Shown: piece by piece, positions 9,900-17,530 of the stretch
Position numbering within the stretch: the stretch's first letter is position 1
Layout: the number at the start of each line of letters is the position of its first letter
Source: Pinibacter aurantiacus
GTDB taxonomy: Bacteria; Bacteroidota; Bacteroidia; Chitinophagales; Chitinophagaceae
Direction: 5' to 3'
Length of the DNA stretch: 64,000 nucleotides
Assembly (NCBI RefSeq): GCF_019130065.1
Contig: NZ_JAHSPG010000002.1
Span: 124,001 to 188,000 of the forward strand
The notes under the pieces: generated by a model
Databases searched by the model: none
What the model saw: the letters and a program-made list of their open reading frames with translations, nothing else
Told to the model about the DNA's origin: nothing
Program-made: the position numbers and the translations under genes

Positions 9900-10118
9900 C
9901 TAATCCGGCAGCACCTCGGCATTATAACCGAACTCCTGCAGCAAACTTATCAGCGATGCATGCTGCACTTCATCCTCGTTGCTTTTTACACGCAGAATTT
10001 TATCGCAATCATCCAGGTCAAAGTTTGCTCTGTAATGACGGAAGATCGCATGTATGCGCTCGATCAGCATATTGGCGATATGCAGCTCAGTTACATCGGT
10101 TTTGAATACTTCTATCAT
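9900..10118 (-). CDS. Small conserved protein, HMA-like fold without the metal-binding motif
   Basis: 72 residues. The pattern FKTDV near the N-terminus, FDLDDCDKILRVKS in the middle and EFGYNAEVLPD at the end follows the beta-alpha-beta pattern of heavy-metal-associated (HMA) domains, but there is no CxxC. Small proteins of this type occur widely in Bacteroidetes; their function is not known to me. The assignment to the HMA fold is inference. Confidence 0.65.
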   Translation of the reverse strand: MIEVFKTDVTELHIANMLIERIHAIFRHYRANFDLDDCDKILRVKSNEDEVQHASLISLLQEFGYNAEVLPD

Positions 10119-10138
10119 TTTGAAATGTTTTAAACTGT

Positions 10139-10217
10139 GCCTAACGCCGAATGCCTAACGCAGAACGCAGTTTGAGTGCTGCACCCTGCGTTGAGCATTA
10201 AGCGTTGCGCGTTAGGC
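10139..10217. repeat. GCGTTAGGC-family intergenic inverted repeat
   Basis: Terminal inverted repeat GCCTAACGC (10139-10147) / GCGTTAGGC (10209-10217), with further internal AACGC/GCGTT copies. Same family as 2045-2112 and 2281-2312. Confidence 0.65.
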
Positions 10218-10249
10218 TTTATTCGGAGAGCTGGAAGTGATACAGGCCA

Positions 10250-10666
10250 TTAAGCAAATGCCGTATTTCCAGAATAGCTTGTTCCATTTGATGCAGCTTT
10301 TAGTTTTCTCAACTTGTGATAATATATATAAGAGCCTGCAATGCATGCCAGACCTATTACCAGAGGGAACCATCCTGATGCCGGGTCGCCTACGCAAATG
10401 AATGAATAGATGGCTCCGATAAGATCAAATGTAAGTCCCGCATATACCCATTCTTTGATTCTGGGATAGCCGGGAACAAGCAATGCAATACATCCCAATA
10501 ATTTTGCCACACCTGTAAAAGGGACAAAGTAAACGGGATAATTAAGGTGATCATGTATCAACTTAACGGAATCTTCAGATTTAATAATACTGGGAACTGC
10601 GCCAACGCCCATTAGCAGGAGCACCAGCACAGTGAATATCCAGTATATAATTTTCGTCTTTTTCAT
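10250..10666 (-). CDS. DoxX-like membrane protein
   Basis: 138 residues with four membrane segments (around residues 7-27, 47-66, 73-92 and 99-118). The arrangement, with YFVPFTGVAKLLGCIALLVP in the second segment and GLTFDLIGAIYSFICVGD in the third, is that of the DoxX-like family (four-helix membrane proteins often found beside stress-response genes). It is the last gene of a likely operon ArsR - SRPBCC - SRPBCC (broken) - VOC - DoxX, all on the minus strand. Confidence 0.8.
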   Translation of the reverse strand: MKKTKIIYWIFTVLVLLLMGVGAVPSIIKSEDSVKLIHDHLNYPVYFVPFTGVAKLLGCIALLVPGYPRIKEWVYAGLTFDLIGAIYSFICVGDPASGWFPLVIGLACIAGSYIYYHKLRKLKAASNGTSYSGNTAFA

Positions 10667-10716
10667 CTTGATTTACTTTTAGTGATGTTGAGGTATGAAA
10701 TAGAAGCACAGCCGAC

Positions 10717-11169
10717 TTATCGATTGTTAGGTGGAACGTTTTGCGTGTCATAGCTGATCATCCACTGGATGCCGAATTTGTCTGTAAACATACCGTAGTA
10801 AGCTCCCCAGAAAGTATCGCCCATTGGCATTGCTACCTGGCCGCCATTTGAAAGGCCGTTAAAAAGCTTGTCTGCTTCTTCCTTGCTATCGGCACCAATG
10901 GCGATGGAAAAATTATTGCCGCTTACTTTTTGCTGGCCCATCGATTCAACAACGTCTGTGCCCATGAGCACATCGCTTTTGCCAATTGGCAAAGAAATGT
11001 GCATGATCTTGCTCTTGTCAGCGTCAGATAGTTTGTCGAAGCCCGGCACATCCTTCACATCGCCCATGCGCATTAGCATGAAGAAATCTCCGCCAAAAAC
11101 TGATTTGTAAAAATTGAAAGCTTCTTCGGTATTACCGTTGAAATTTAAATAAGGATTGAGAACTGCCAT
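10717..11169 (-). CDS. VOC-fold protein, PhnB-like
   Basis: 150 residues of the glyoxalase/bleomycin-resistance (VOC) superfamily, PhnB-like subfamily. It opens with LNPYLNFNGNTEEAFNFYKSVFGG and ends with DKFGIQWMISY, both typical of the group. The specific reaction is unknown. It belongs to the ArsR-led gene cluster. Confidence 0.82.
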   Translation of the reverse strand: MAVLNPYLNFNGNTEEAFNFYKSVFGGDFFMLMRMGDVKDVPGFDKLSDADKSKIMHISLPIGKSDVLMGTDVVESMGQQKVSGNNFSIAIGADSKEEADKLFNGLSNGGQVAMPMGDTFWGAYYGMFTDKFGIQWMISYDTQNVPPNNR

Positions 11170-11282
11170 GATTGTAAGTTTTTATGGTGTTGTTTAAAAT
11201 GTCGGGTGGTGAATGGTCAATCGTGAATGGTTCGAAATTCAATCTCTCCGACTTACGATCGATGCAATCAATGGGAACGGTG

Positions 11283-11371
11283 TTTGTCATCCCGAGGAAC
11301 GAGGGATGTGGGTATTGCCCAATCTTGTTGCTTGTTTGAGTCACAGATCCCTTGTTCCTCGGGATGACAAA
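11283..11371. repeat. Intergenic palindrome, GTCATCCCGAGGAACGAGGGAT family
   Basis: Left arm 11283-11308 and right arm 11346-11371 are inverted copies of TTTGTCATCCCGAGGAACGAGGGAT (last bases slightly diverged). A relative with GACGAAG in place of GAGGAAC lies at 19078-19166. It interrupts the spacing between the broken SRPBCC gene and the VOC gene. Confidence 0.7.
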
Positions 11372-11430
11372 CAACAGGCTGTTGGTTTTTCAATCACTTT
11401 GATTCTGAAGCATTAATTTACTAATGAGTG

Positions 11431-11905
11431 TCACGCTGTAACCTTCATGCTTTCGAGCTCCCGCTCCAGCCTGTCAAAATTCTCTTCATTCTTTTCCGGA
11501 GCAAATGATCTAATCTTGTCGCACTCTTCTTTGGTATCGAAAAGCATTTTGAAAACGATCTTTGTTTTCATTTCCGAGACCGGCTCAAATGTTACGAGGC
11601 TCTGAAACAATGGTTTTGAAATGCGATACCATGCGATCTGCTTTCCTTCTTCCACTTTAATGAATACACATTCATTTTCGTAATTGCCGCCTTCTGGTCC
11701 ATGGCATAGTGAACTTCCATTTACCGCCGTGCTGCAGGTCATGTTCATGAAAAGTATTTGTAAAGCCATTAGGTCCCCACCAATTTTTTAAATGATTAGG
11801 ATCGGCCCATGCTTTGTAAGCAATGGAACTATTGGCATTCACCACTCTTATCGTAATAATTTCAGTATCTGCTGTAGTCTTAATGATCTCTCTTAATAGT
11901 TCCAT
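11431..11905 (-). pseudogene. SRPBCC (AHSA1-type) protein, broken by a one-base frameshift
   Basis: Two overlapping frames make one START-like protein of the AHSA1 type. The first (from the ATG at 11905) contains AYKAWADPNHLKNWWGPNGF and runs to GGKWKFTM, then goes out of frame. The other frame continues with HGPEGGNYENECVF and ends at 11431. Removing one base of the GG at 11703-11704 restores MHGPEGG, which matches MHGPDGR in the intact paralogue next door (11983-12471). Either the gene is inactivated or the assembly has an error here. No programmed-frameshift signal is evident. Confidence 0.8.
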
Positions 11906-11982
11906 AAAAGTTTGCTTTTAATACTCATGAAAAAATCAGTGTAAATCAGTCCAATCCGTGTCATCTGTGTGCTCCCTTCTCT

Positions 11983-12471
11983 CTAACTAAGCAAAGTCAA
12001 ATAGCCTTCCAAACGATCCATTGTTTCTTTCTGACCTTGAACAGCATTGTATTCTTTTACTACAAAATCACGATCCGCTGCAGTTTGGAACAGCATGTTC
12101 ATGGTCACTTGTGTTTTATTTTTTGTTATTTCTTCAAACTCTACCGTTACATAAAAACTTCCTTTCGTATCATCAGGACCTGAGCCATGATCAAAGGCCA
12201 ATTTTTCAGGGCTTTTCACTTCACGATACTTGATATAGTTTGGATAGTCTCTTCCATCAGGCCCATGCATAATGAAATCCCAAACGCCACCCGGACGCAC
12301 TTCCATTTTTTTCGTAGTAAGTGTAAAGCCGCTTGGTCCCCACCACTGAGCAACATGCTCCGGGCTTGTCCACACTTTAAAGACCAGTTCACGTGGCGCA
12401 TTGAAAACACGTACAGAGCGTATCTCCCTGTTGGCCGTGCTACTTGCGTGTTCTTTTACTTGTTCCATCAT
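11983..12471 (-). CDS. SRPBCC (AHSA1-type) protein
   Basis: About 162 residues of the START/AHSA1 fold (hydrophobic ligand-binding pocket), with the markers VFKVWTSPEHVAQWWGPSGF and GGVWDFIMHGPDG. Its function is unproved. Proteins of this type are usually encoded right after a small ArsR regulator, as here. Starts at 12495, 12471 or 12468 are possible, and all overlap the 3' end of the ArsR gene (stop at 12440), so the two are translationally coupled. I chose the first of the paired ATGs at 12471. Confidence 0.83.
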   Translation of the reverse strand: MMEQVKEHASSTANREIRSVRVFNAPRELVFKVWTSPEHVAQWWGPSGFTLTTKKMEVRPGGVWDFIMHGPDGRDYPNYIKYREVKSPEKLAFDHGSGPDDTKGSFYVTVEFEEITKNKTQVTMNMLFQTAADRDFVVKEYNAVQGQKETMDRLEGYLTLLS

Positions 12472-12808
12472 TTTTCTTTTTTGTTTTTGAATCATTTTTG
12501 GATTGCAGCTCGCTCAAATAATTGTCGAGAGAATCGAGACGTGCTTTCCAGAACTGCCGGTATTGTTCCACCCAGTCAGACACTTCGTTCAGCTTTTGCA
12601 GTTTCGCTTCGCAAAAGCGTTCGCGGCCTTGTTGCTTAATCTCTATCAACCCGCATTCTGTGAGGATTTTAATGTGTTTATAAACAGCGGTACGGCTCAC
12701 ATCAAAATTCTCCGTGACTGTATTCACGTTTAGCGGCTGATGTGCAATCATGTTTATGATCGCTCGTCTGGTGGGGTCGGCTATTGCCTGGAAAACATCT
12801 CTTCTCAT
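12440..12808 (-). CDS. ArsR-family transcriptional regulator
   Basis: 122 residues. A winged-helix domain of the ArsR type occupies residues 1-80: DVFQAIADPTRRAIINMI, the recognition helix region FDVSRTAVYKHIKIL, and a wing around EIKQQGRERF. The C-terminal LNEVSDWVEQYRQFW segment is typical of the ArsR subgroup paired with AHSA1 proteins. No metal-binding cysteine pair is visible, so it may sense something other than metals. It heads the cluster, and its own promoter carries two palindromic sites (12813-12855). Confidence 0.88.
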   Translation of the reverse strand: MRRDVFQAIADPTRRAIINMIAHQPLNVNTVTENFDVSRTAVYKHIKILTECGLIEIKQQGRERFCEAKLQKLNEVSDWVEQYRQFWKARLDSLDNYLSELQSKNDSKTKKKNDGTSKRTRK

Positions 12809-12812
12809 AAAA

Positions 12813-12862
12813 TATGCAACCTTTTGGTTACAAAATTATATGCAACCTTTCGGTTTCACAAG
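12813..12862 (-). promoter_or_regulatory. Promoter of the ArsR operon with two palindromic operator sites
   Basis: On the minus strand, CTTG (12859-12862) is followed after 20 bases by TAATTTTG (12831-12838), a full TTG/TAnnTTTG promoter. Two 17-base direct repeats at 12813-12829 and 12839-12855 (26 bases apart) each contain the palindrome AACCnnnnGGTT. One covers the spacer, the other the start-site region just before the ATG at 12808. This is what an autoregulating ArsR repressor would be expected to bind. Confidence 0.75.
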
Positions 12863-12929
12863 TGTTTTCGAAAAAATATTTTTGAGCATTAGCAATTCCA
12901 TTGATTTTCAAAGAACACAAAACGAAAGA

Positions 12930-13502
12930 TTATTTGTAAGGCGCATACACCAGCAGTATGACGCCGTTGCTAAACATTTTTGACCGCAACAACTTTAGTT
13001 TGAGCTTGTGATCAACTGTGAAAAGTGGAATGCCGTTTCCAATGGCAATGGGAGCCACCCAAATCCTGTATTCATCTATCAGTTCATGTTCTATGAACGA
13101 CTGAGCCATGCCAATGCCTCCCCAGAGTATGATATCTTTTCCACGATGTTTTTTAAGTGCAGCTACTTCTTCAACATCGCTTTTGCTGGCCAGTCGCGAA
13201 TTGTTCCAGTTAACTTCGGCAAGGGTTTTAGAGAAAACAATTTTTGGCAGATCATTCATCCGTTTTGCAAACTCCACATCCCGTTTTCTGATGATTGGAT
13301 TGACCGCCGCTTCAGGCCAGAAAATGGACATGCCTTCATAGGTTCCTCTTCCCACCAGAATAGTATCAACGTTATTCAGCTGTTGCCATGCATACTCGGC
13401 CATCTCTTCGTTCCAGTTATCAAAGTGCCAGTCCAGTTCTTTATTAGGGCCGGCCATAAAGCCATCCAGCGTAACATTTGTTGATAGGATTAATTTTTTC
13501 AT
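12930..13502 (-). CDS. Dihydrofolate reductase-like / RibD C-terminal domain protein
   Basis: 190 residues of the DHFR/RibD-C superfamily. N-terminal LILSTNVTLDGFMAGPNKELDW, the NADPH-loop region DTILVGRGTYEGMSIFWPE, and C-terminal WGGIGMAQSFIEHELIDEYRI match the family. These small proteins are usually annotated as dihydrofolate reductases, but true folate activity is not established for most of them. It lies in a group of three minus-strand genes with an SRPBCC protein and a second RibD-like paralogue (13989-14552). Confidence 0.82.
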   Translation of the reverse strand: MKKLILSTNVTLDGFMAGPNKELDWHFDNWNEEMAEYAWQQLNNVDTILVGRGTYEGMSIFWPEAAVNPIIRKRDVEFAKRMNDLPKIVFSKTLAEVNWNNSRLASKSDVEEVAALKKHRGKDIILWGGIGMAQSFIEHELIDEYRIWVAPIAIGNGIPLFTVDHKLKLKLLRSKMFSNGVILLVYAPYK

Positions 13503-13508
13503 TACTTT

Positions 13509-13952
13509 TTATTCTTCAGACAGTCCTTTTATTTTTTGCAATGCTTTGTCCCATAAAGGCGTGCACATCTCCATAAATTTAACCGGACCCTCAAGTTCTA
13601 CAAGTATGGATGTATTGCCGTTCGTGTTTGAAAGCGAATAAATTTCAGTGGCTCCTATCCATTGTTTTGCGTCGTCGCTGGTGGTTGTTTCTTGTCCATT
13701 TTCCACTACGCCCTCATATCGCATGGATATCTTTTCATTCGGTTTTAGTTCAACAATTTTTCCGAAGACGCCATTTTTGTCCCCATCCAGAAATGTTACC
13801 TTGCTCCCTTGCTGCCAGTCTGTAACTGCATATGAGCCTTCCATAAACGCAGCGTACCAAATGCGGTTGAACTTATCTTGCGTGAGCACGTTCCAGACTT
13901 TCGATGCCGGAGCCTTCACATCAATTGATTTTTTGATTGTTCCTCTTTCCAT
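13509..13952 (-). CDS. SRPBCC-domain protein
   Basis: 147 residues with the START-like pattern: IKKSIDVKAPASKVWNVLTQ at the N-terminus and a long C-terminal helix (WDKALQKIKGLSEE). It lies six bases upstream of the RibD-like gene at 12930-13502, so the two are co-transcribed. Ligand unknown. Confidence 0.78.
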   Translation of the reverse strand: MERGTIKKSIDVKAPASKVWNVLTQDKFNRIWYAAFMEGSYAVTDWQQGSKVTFLDGDKNGVFGKIVELKPNEKISMRYEGVVENGQETTTSDDAKQWIGATEIYSLSNTNGNTSILVELEGPVKFMEMCTPLWDKALQKIKGLSEE

Positions 13953-13988
13953 GATAAAGCAATTTTTAATTAGTAAATAGAAGGTTAA

Positions 13989-14552
13989 TTAATTAGCTCT
14001 CACAGGTTCGTAGCACAGCAACACATTGCCGGAGCCGAAAATTCTGGATCGTATCAATTTTAATTTTCGCTTGCCGGCCAAACCATTTAAAAAACTGTGT
14101 CCAGTGCCCAGCACGATAGGGTTTATAAGGAAATGAAACTCATCAATAAGGTTGTGTTCAATGAAAGTTTTGGCGAGATTGGAACTGGCAAACAACGCAA
14201 TGTCCCGGCCCGGCTGCTCCTTTAATTTTTGTACTTCTTCCGCAATGTTTGCATTCACCACTTTGGTATTGTTCCATGTGGCGGTTTTTAACTTTTTAGA
14301 AAAAACCACTTTTGGTAATTCATTCATATACCTTGCCACAATTGGGTCCGCCTTTATCGCCTCCTCTGTTGGCCAGAAACTTTCCATGAGCTCATAAGTC
14401 ACTCTTCCAAAAAGCAGCGTGTCGAAGCCGCCAAGCATTTCAATTGTATAATTATCAAACTCCTCGTCCACATTGTGCCAGTTAAGGCCTTTGTTGTGGT
14501 CCTCAAAATAGCCGTCGAGGCTAATGAGTGTTTGAGCAATAAGTTTACGCAT
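13989..14552 (-). CDS. Dihydrofolate reductase-like / RibD C-terminal domain protein
   Basis: 187 residues, a paralogue of 12930-13502 with the same landmarks (QTLISLDGYFEDHNKGLNW, DTLLFGRVTYELMESFWP, SSNLAKTFIEHNLIDEF). It is the first gene of the minus-strand group 14552-12930. The start ATG faces the divergent GlxA-type regulator. Confidence 0.82.
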   Translation of the reverse strand: MRKLIAQTLISLDGYFEDHNKGLNWHNVDEEFDNYTIEMLGGFDTLLFGRVTYELMESFWPTEEAIKADPIVARYMNELPKVVFSKKLKTATWNNTKVVNANIAEEVQKLKEQPGRDIALFASSNLAKTFIEHNLIDEFHFLINPIVLGTGHSFLNGLAGKRKLKLIRSRIFGSGNVLLCYEPVRAN

Positions 14553-14668
14553 GGTGGAGAGTTTAATAATTACAATACAAACTTACCATGCATGCAAAAA
14601 GGTAGTGAGGTGCAAATGCAACATTCTAAGGGGTTGATTACGACAATAAGATTCTCTACTTTTATTGC

Positions 14669-15652
14669 ATGAAACACATATCCATATTAGTACCTCGTGG
14701 CCACACAAGCGTAACGAATATTGAAGGTAGTCACCAGGTGTTCTGTGAAGTAAATGGTATACTTGCCAGCATGGGAAGAGATCCTTTGTTTAAAGTGGAA
14801 CTTGTAGGGCTTGGGCACGACACCAGCCAACGCAATGGACTTTTCACTATCGATCCTCACAAATTGATCAACGATGTAAAGAAAACGGATCTCATTGTTA
14901 TCCCGGCCATGCTGGGAAATGATATCGCCGCATCTATAGAAATGAACAAAGAGTTTATTCCCTGGATAATGGACCAACGTGCAAACGGTGCTGAATTGGC
15001 GAGCTTTTGTGTTGGCAGTTTCTTTCTTGCTTCTACCGGCTTGCTGAAAGGAAAACAATGCGCAACACACTGGAGATTTACCAATGAGTTTCGCGAAATG
15101 TTTCCTGACGTTAACCTTGTAGATGATAAAATAATAACTGAAGCCGATGGCATCTACACAAGCGGCGGCGCTTACTCTTACGTAAATCTTCTTGCTTACC
15201 TGGTAGAACGATATGCAGGCCGCGAGATAGCGATAGTGGTTGCAAAGGCGTTTATGATTGACATTGATCGCGACAGCCAGTCGCCGTTCATCATGTTCAA
15301 GGGACAAAAAAATCATGAAGATGAGCCGGTGAAAAAAGCACAGGAGTTTATTGAAAATAATTTCCAGGAACGCATCACCGTTGATCAACTCGCTTCCAAT
15401 CTCGCGCTGGGCCGCAGAAGCCTCGAACGCAGATTTAAAAAAGCAACCTGCAATACCGTTACCGAATACATTCAACGCGTAAAAGTAGAAGCTGCTAAAA
15501 AAAGCTTCGAAACAAGCAGGAAAAATATCCAGGAAGTTATGTACGACGTTGGCTACTCCGACATTAAAGCCTTTCGCACAGTCTTCAAAAAAACAACAGG
15601 ATTGTCGCCGCTGGAGTATAGGAATAAGTATAATAAGCAAGCTGTCGCTTAG
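14669..15652 (+). CDS. GlxA-type transcriptional regulator (DJ-1/PfpI domain plus AraC domain)
   Basis: 327 residues. Residues 1-190 form a DJ-1/PfpI-like class I glutamine amidotransferase domain; the nucleophile-elbow region reads ELASFCVGSFFLAS and a cysteine is present (ASFCVGS). Residues 220-320 are an AraC-type double helix-turn-helix (ITVDQLASNLALGRRSLERRF and EVMYDVGYSDIKAFRTVFKK). It is transcribed away from the RibD/SRPBCC group, which it may control. The inducing ligand is unknown. Confidence 0.88.
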   Translation: MKHISILVPRGHTSVTNIEGSHQVFCEVNGILASMGRDPLFKVELVGLGHDTSQRNGLFTIDPHKLINDVKKTDLIVIPAMLGNDIAASIEMNKEFIPWIMDQRANGAELASFCVGSFFLASTGLLKGKQCATHWRFTNEFREMFPDVNLVDDKIITEADGIYTSGGAYSYVNLLAYLVERYAGREIAIVVAKAFMIDIDRDSQSPFIMFKGQKNHEDEPVKKAQEFIENNFQERITVDQLASNLALGRRSLERRFKKATCNTVTEYIQRVKVEAAKKSFETSRKNIQEVMYDVGYSDIKAFRTVFKKTTGLSPLEYRNKYNKQAVA

Positions 15653-15798
15653 GACGAATTAATAATTAATAATTAAAAATTAATAGAGCTGCATTCGTTA
15701 ATGGATGCAGCTTTGTTGTAGATCGACATAGGGTAGCATACTTTACTCTTTGATGCTACACCTATTAATTACTAATTATTAATTATTAATTAGTAATT
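15653..15798. repeat. AATTAATAATTAATAATTAA element, copy 1
   Basis: About 145 bp with AT-rich inverted ends (AATTAATAATTAATAATTAA at 15657 and its complement at 15764-15798) and an extended end motif AATTAATAGGTGTAGCA (read inverted at the right end). The core includes the hairpin AGCTGCAT/ATGCAGCT (15686-15711), which can end transcription of the GlxA-type gene. Two other copies are at 16394-16528 and 18341-18479. Confidence 0.75.
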
Positions 15799-15862
15799 GC
15801 TTTTGTCTCAAAAGCCTCTCTCTTTGTCGCAACCGCCCATCACTCCCCAGTCTCTTCCTCAC

Positions 15863-15870
15863 TATGTTTG
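15863..15870 (+). promoter_or_regulatory. -7 promoter element upstream of the VOC gene
   Basis: TATGTTTG matches TAnnTTTG and lies 46 bases before the ATG at 15917. No matching TTG is visible at the usual distance upstream. Confidence 0.4.
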
Positions 15871-15916
15871 TGTTACAATAACAACAACAAAACACACACT
15901 TTAAAACTTGTCAATT

Positions 15917-16399
15917 ATGCAAAAAATAACACCATTCCTGTGGTATGATAATAATGCGGAAGAGGCCATGAATCTTTACACCAGCATTTTTAGAAATGCA
16001 AGCGTAAAAAATAAACGCTATTATGGAAAAGGTGGTCCCGGCCCTGAGGGACAATTGATGACGGCTATTTTTACCATCGAAGGCCAGGACTTTATGGTGC
16101 TGAATGGTGGCCCTATTTTCAAATTCACCGAAGCATTTTCTCTGTTTGTACTTTGCGATACCCAGGAAGAAATTGATGAAAAGTGGAACAAGCTGATTGC
16201 CAACGGCGGTGAGCCCTCACGCTGCGGCTGGCTGAAAGATAAATTTGGTTTATCGTGGCAGATTGTGCCGAGAGTTTTGAATGATATATTGGGTGACCCC
16301 GATCCTGTTAAAGCAAGAAGAGGCATGGAAGCAATGATGAAAATGGATAAACTGAATATCAAAGAACTTGAGGATGCAAGGGATGGGAGAAGTAATTAA
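15917..16399 (+). CDS. VOC-fold protein, PhnB/3-demethylubiquinone methyltransferase-like
   Basis: About 160 residues. N-terminal KITPFLWYDNNAEEAMNLYTSIF and the FGLSWQIVPRVL motif are typical of the PhnB-like VOC subfamily often misnamed 3-demethylubiquinone-9 methyltransferase. The C-terminal AMMKMDKLNIKELEDA helix is also characteristic. The open frame begins with a TTG at 15908; the ATG at 15917 fits the family N-terminus. Function unknown. Confidence 0.85.
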   Translation: MQKITPFLWYDNNAEEAMNLYTSIFRNASVKNKRYYGKGGPGPEGQLMTAIFTIEGQDFMVLNGGPIFKFTEAFSLFVLCDTQEEIDEKWNKLIANGGEPSRCGWLKDKFGLSWQIVPRVLNDILGDPDPVKARRGMEAMMKMDKLNIKELEDARDGRSN

Positions 16400-16528
16400 T
16401 AATTAATAATTAAGAATTAATAGGTGTGGCAGATTATCAAGAAGGCAGCATTCTTTATTGCTTAACAATCTAAATCGTAGATACAGTATTGAATGCTGCC
16501 TTTTTAATTATTAATTATTAATTCTCCC
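16394..16528. repeat. AATTAATAATTAATAATTAA element, copy 2
   Basis: Shares ends with copies at 15653-15798 and 18341-18479. The core differs and contains the long hairpin AAGGCAGCATTC (16450-16461) / GAATGCTGCCTT (16491-16502) followed by T-rich sequence, a likely terminator between the convergent VOC and DUF1772 genes. The right end reaches into the last codons of the DUF1772 gene. Confidence 0.75.
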
Positions 16529-17027
16529 CTCGCACACACGCACAAACAACCAACACCAGCACTGCAATGGACGCAACTGTTCGAATGCTGTGCAAACTAT
16601 TCCACGGTGCTTCAAATTTTATTCTTACTTCGTTGACTGCTTCGTTTGAAGCCGAGGACAAATCGAATGACGCCAGTATATTGTTCAACGGAACATTTCC
16701 AAACGCGGTAATGCCAAACACCCCAACAACATACAGAACCGATGCGGCAAGCAACAACCAAAACCGCGCAGATAACGGCTGGTGAAAATGCGCGAATGTT
16801 GCAACCGGTAACATGATCAATGTGCCCATGAAACTTAAGAAGAACACGGGGTTCAGAATTGCTTTGTTGAATGACTGCATGGCCGCTACATAAGTTCTTC
16901 CGTCGAGTTTTGCAAGGCCGGGAATAATGGAGCATGACCACGCATAGAACAGTCCCGCAATTAATGCTGATAAAACAGCAGCAACGATCAACAAAATATT
17001 TAAAAGAGAAAACATAGATCTTTTCAT
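16518..17027 (-). CDS. DUF1772 (anthrone oxygenase-like) membrane protein
   Basis: 169 residues from the ATG at 17027. The four membrane segments and the motifs GLFYAWSCSIIPGLAKLDGRTYVAAMQSFNKAILNPVFF and FGNVPLNNILA are diagnostic of the DUF1772 family of small membrane proteins. The open frame extends further upstream but without family similarity. It lies 41 bases downstream of the cytochrome c gene on the same strand. Function unknown. Confidence 0.85.
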   Translation of the reverse strand: MKRSMFSLLNILLIVAAVLSALIAGLFYAWSCSIIPGLAKLDGRTYVAAMQSFNKAILNPVFFLSFMGTLIMLPVATFAHFHQPLSARFWLLLAASVLYVVGVFGITAFGNVPLNNILASFDLSSASNEAVNEVRIKFEAPWNSLHSIRTVASIAVLVLVVCACVRGEN

Positions 17028-17068
17028 TTTGAGTATTGATTTGAAACAAATAATAATGGCAGAGGGTT

Positions 17069-17368
17069 TTAGTTTTGTCGCAGGGTTTTTACGAACTGCA
17101 TAATTTGCTGCATTTCGTCGGACGTTAATCTTTTCCTGAAAGACGGCATTATCTTCCTGCCGTTTTGCATTTGAAGGATGATGGCAGAATCGGGCAGAAC
17201 ACTTTTCGTCAGGTCCTTGGCACCAAACCGGCCCCTGTCGCCAGTTTCGCCGTGGCAGGTGGCGCAATTGTGCAAGTACAATTCTTTGCCGCTAACATTT
17301 GATGTAAAACCGGTGATGATCGTAAATAAAAGAAAGATGATGGCGAAGGTAGCTGTGAGCTTTCTCAT
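17069..17368 (-). CDS. Small c-type cytochrome, secreted
   Basis: 99 residues with a signal peptide (residues 1-27), one haem-binding CATCH motif, and a methionine in RKIMPSF as the likely sixth ligand. Single-domain class I cytochrome c. The start at 17368 puts the signal peptide at the N-terminus; the frame could also start at 17392. Probably a periplasmic electron carrier. Partner not evident. Confidence 0.87.
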   Translation of the reverse strand: MRKLTATFAIIFLLFTIITGFTSNVSGKELYLHNCATCHGETGDRGRFGAKDLTKSVLPDSAIILQMQNGRKIMPSFRKRLTSDEMQQIMQFVKTLRQN

Positions 17369-17440
17369 TTTTGTTTCTTTTCCACAAAACAAGAAAGATT
17401 AGAAATCTTAAAATAGAACAAAACCGACAGGGGGAAGAAA

Positions 17441-17530
17441 GTTGTTCGTTGATAGTTGTTGGTTGTTAGCCTTTATTAATGAACAGTCGTCATTGATGTC
17501 AAACAACTATCAACCAACAACTAACAACTC
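17441..17530. repeat. GTTAGTTGTT-type intergenic inverted repeat
   Basis: GTTGTTCGTTGATAGTTGTTGG at the left and the inverse CAACTATCAACCAACAACTAAC at the right. The right end provides the stop codon and part of the last codons of the AraC gene at 17521. A half copy at 51979-52009 does the same for the methyltransferase gene at 51995. Confidence 0.65.

Noticed and set aside
14687-15640. 317-codon frame on the minus strand
   Set aside because: Antisense to the GlxA-type regulator, whose two domains are clear; Cys/Phe-rich nonsense composition.
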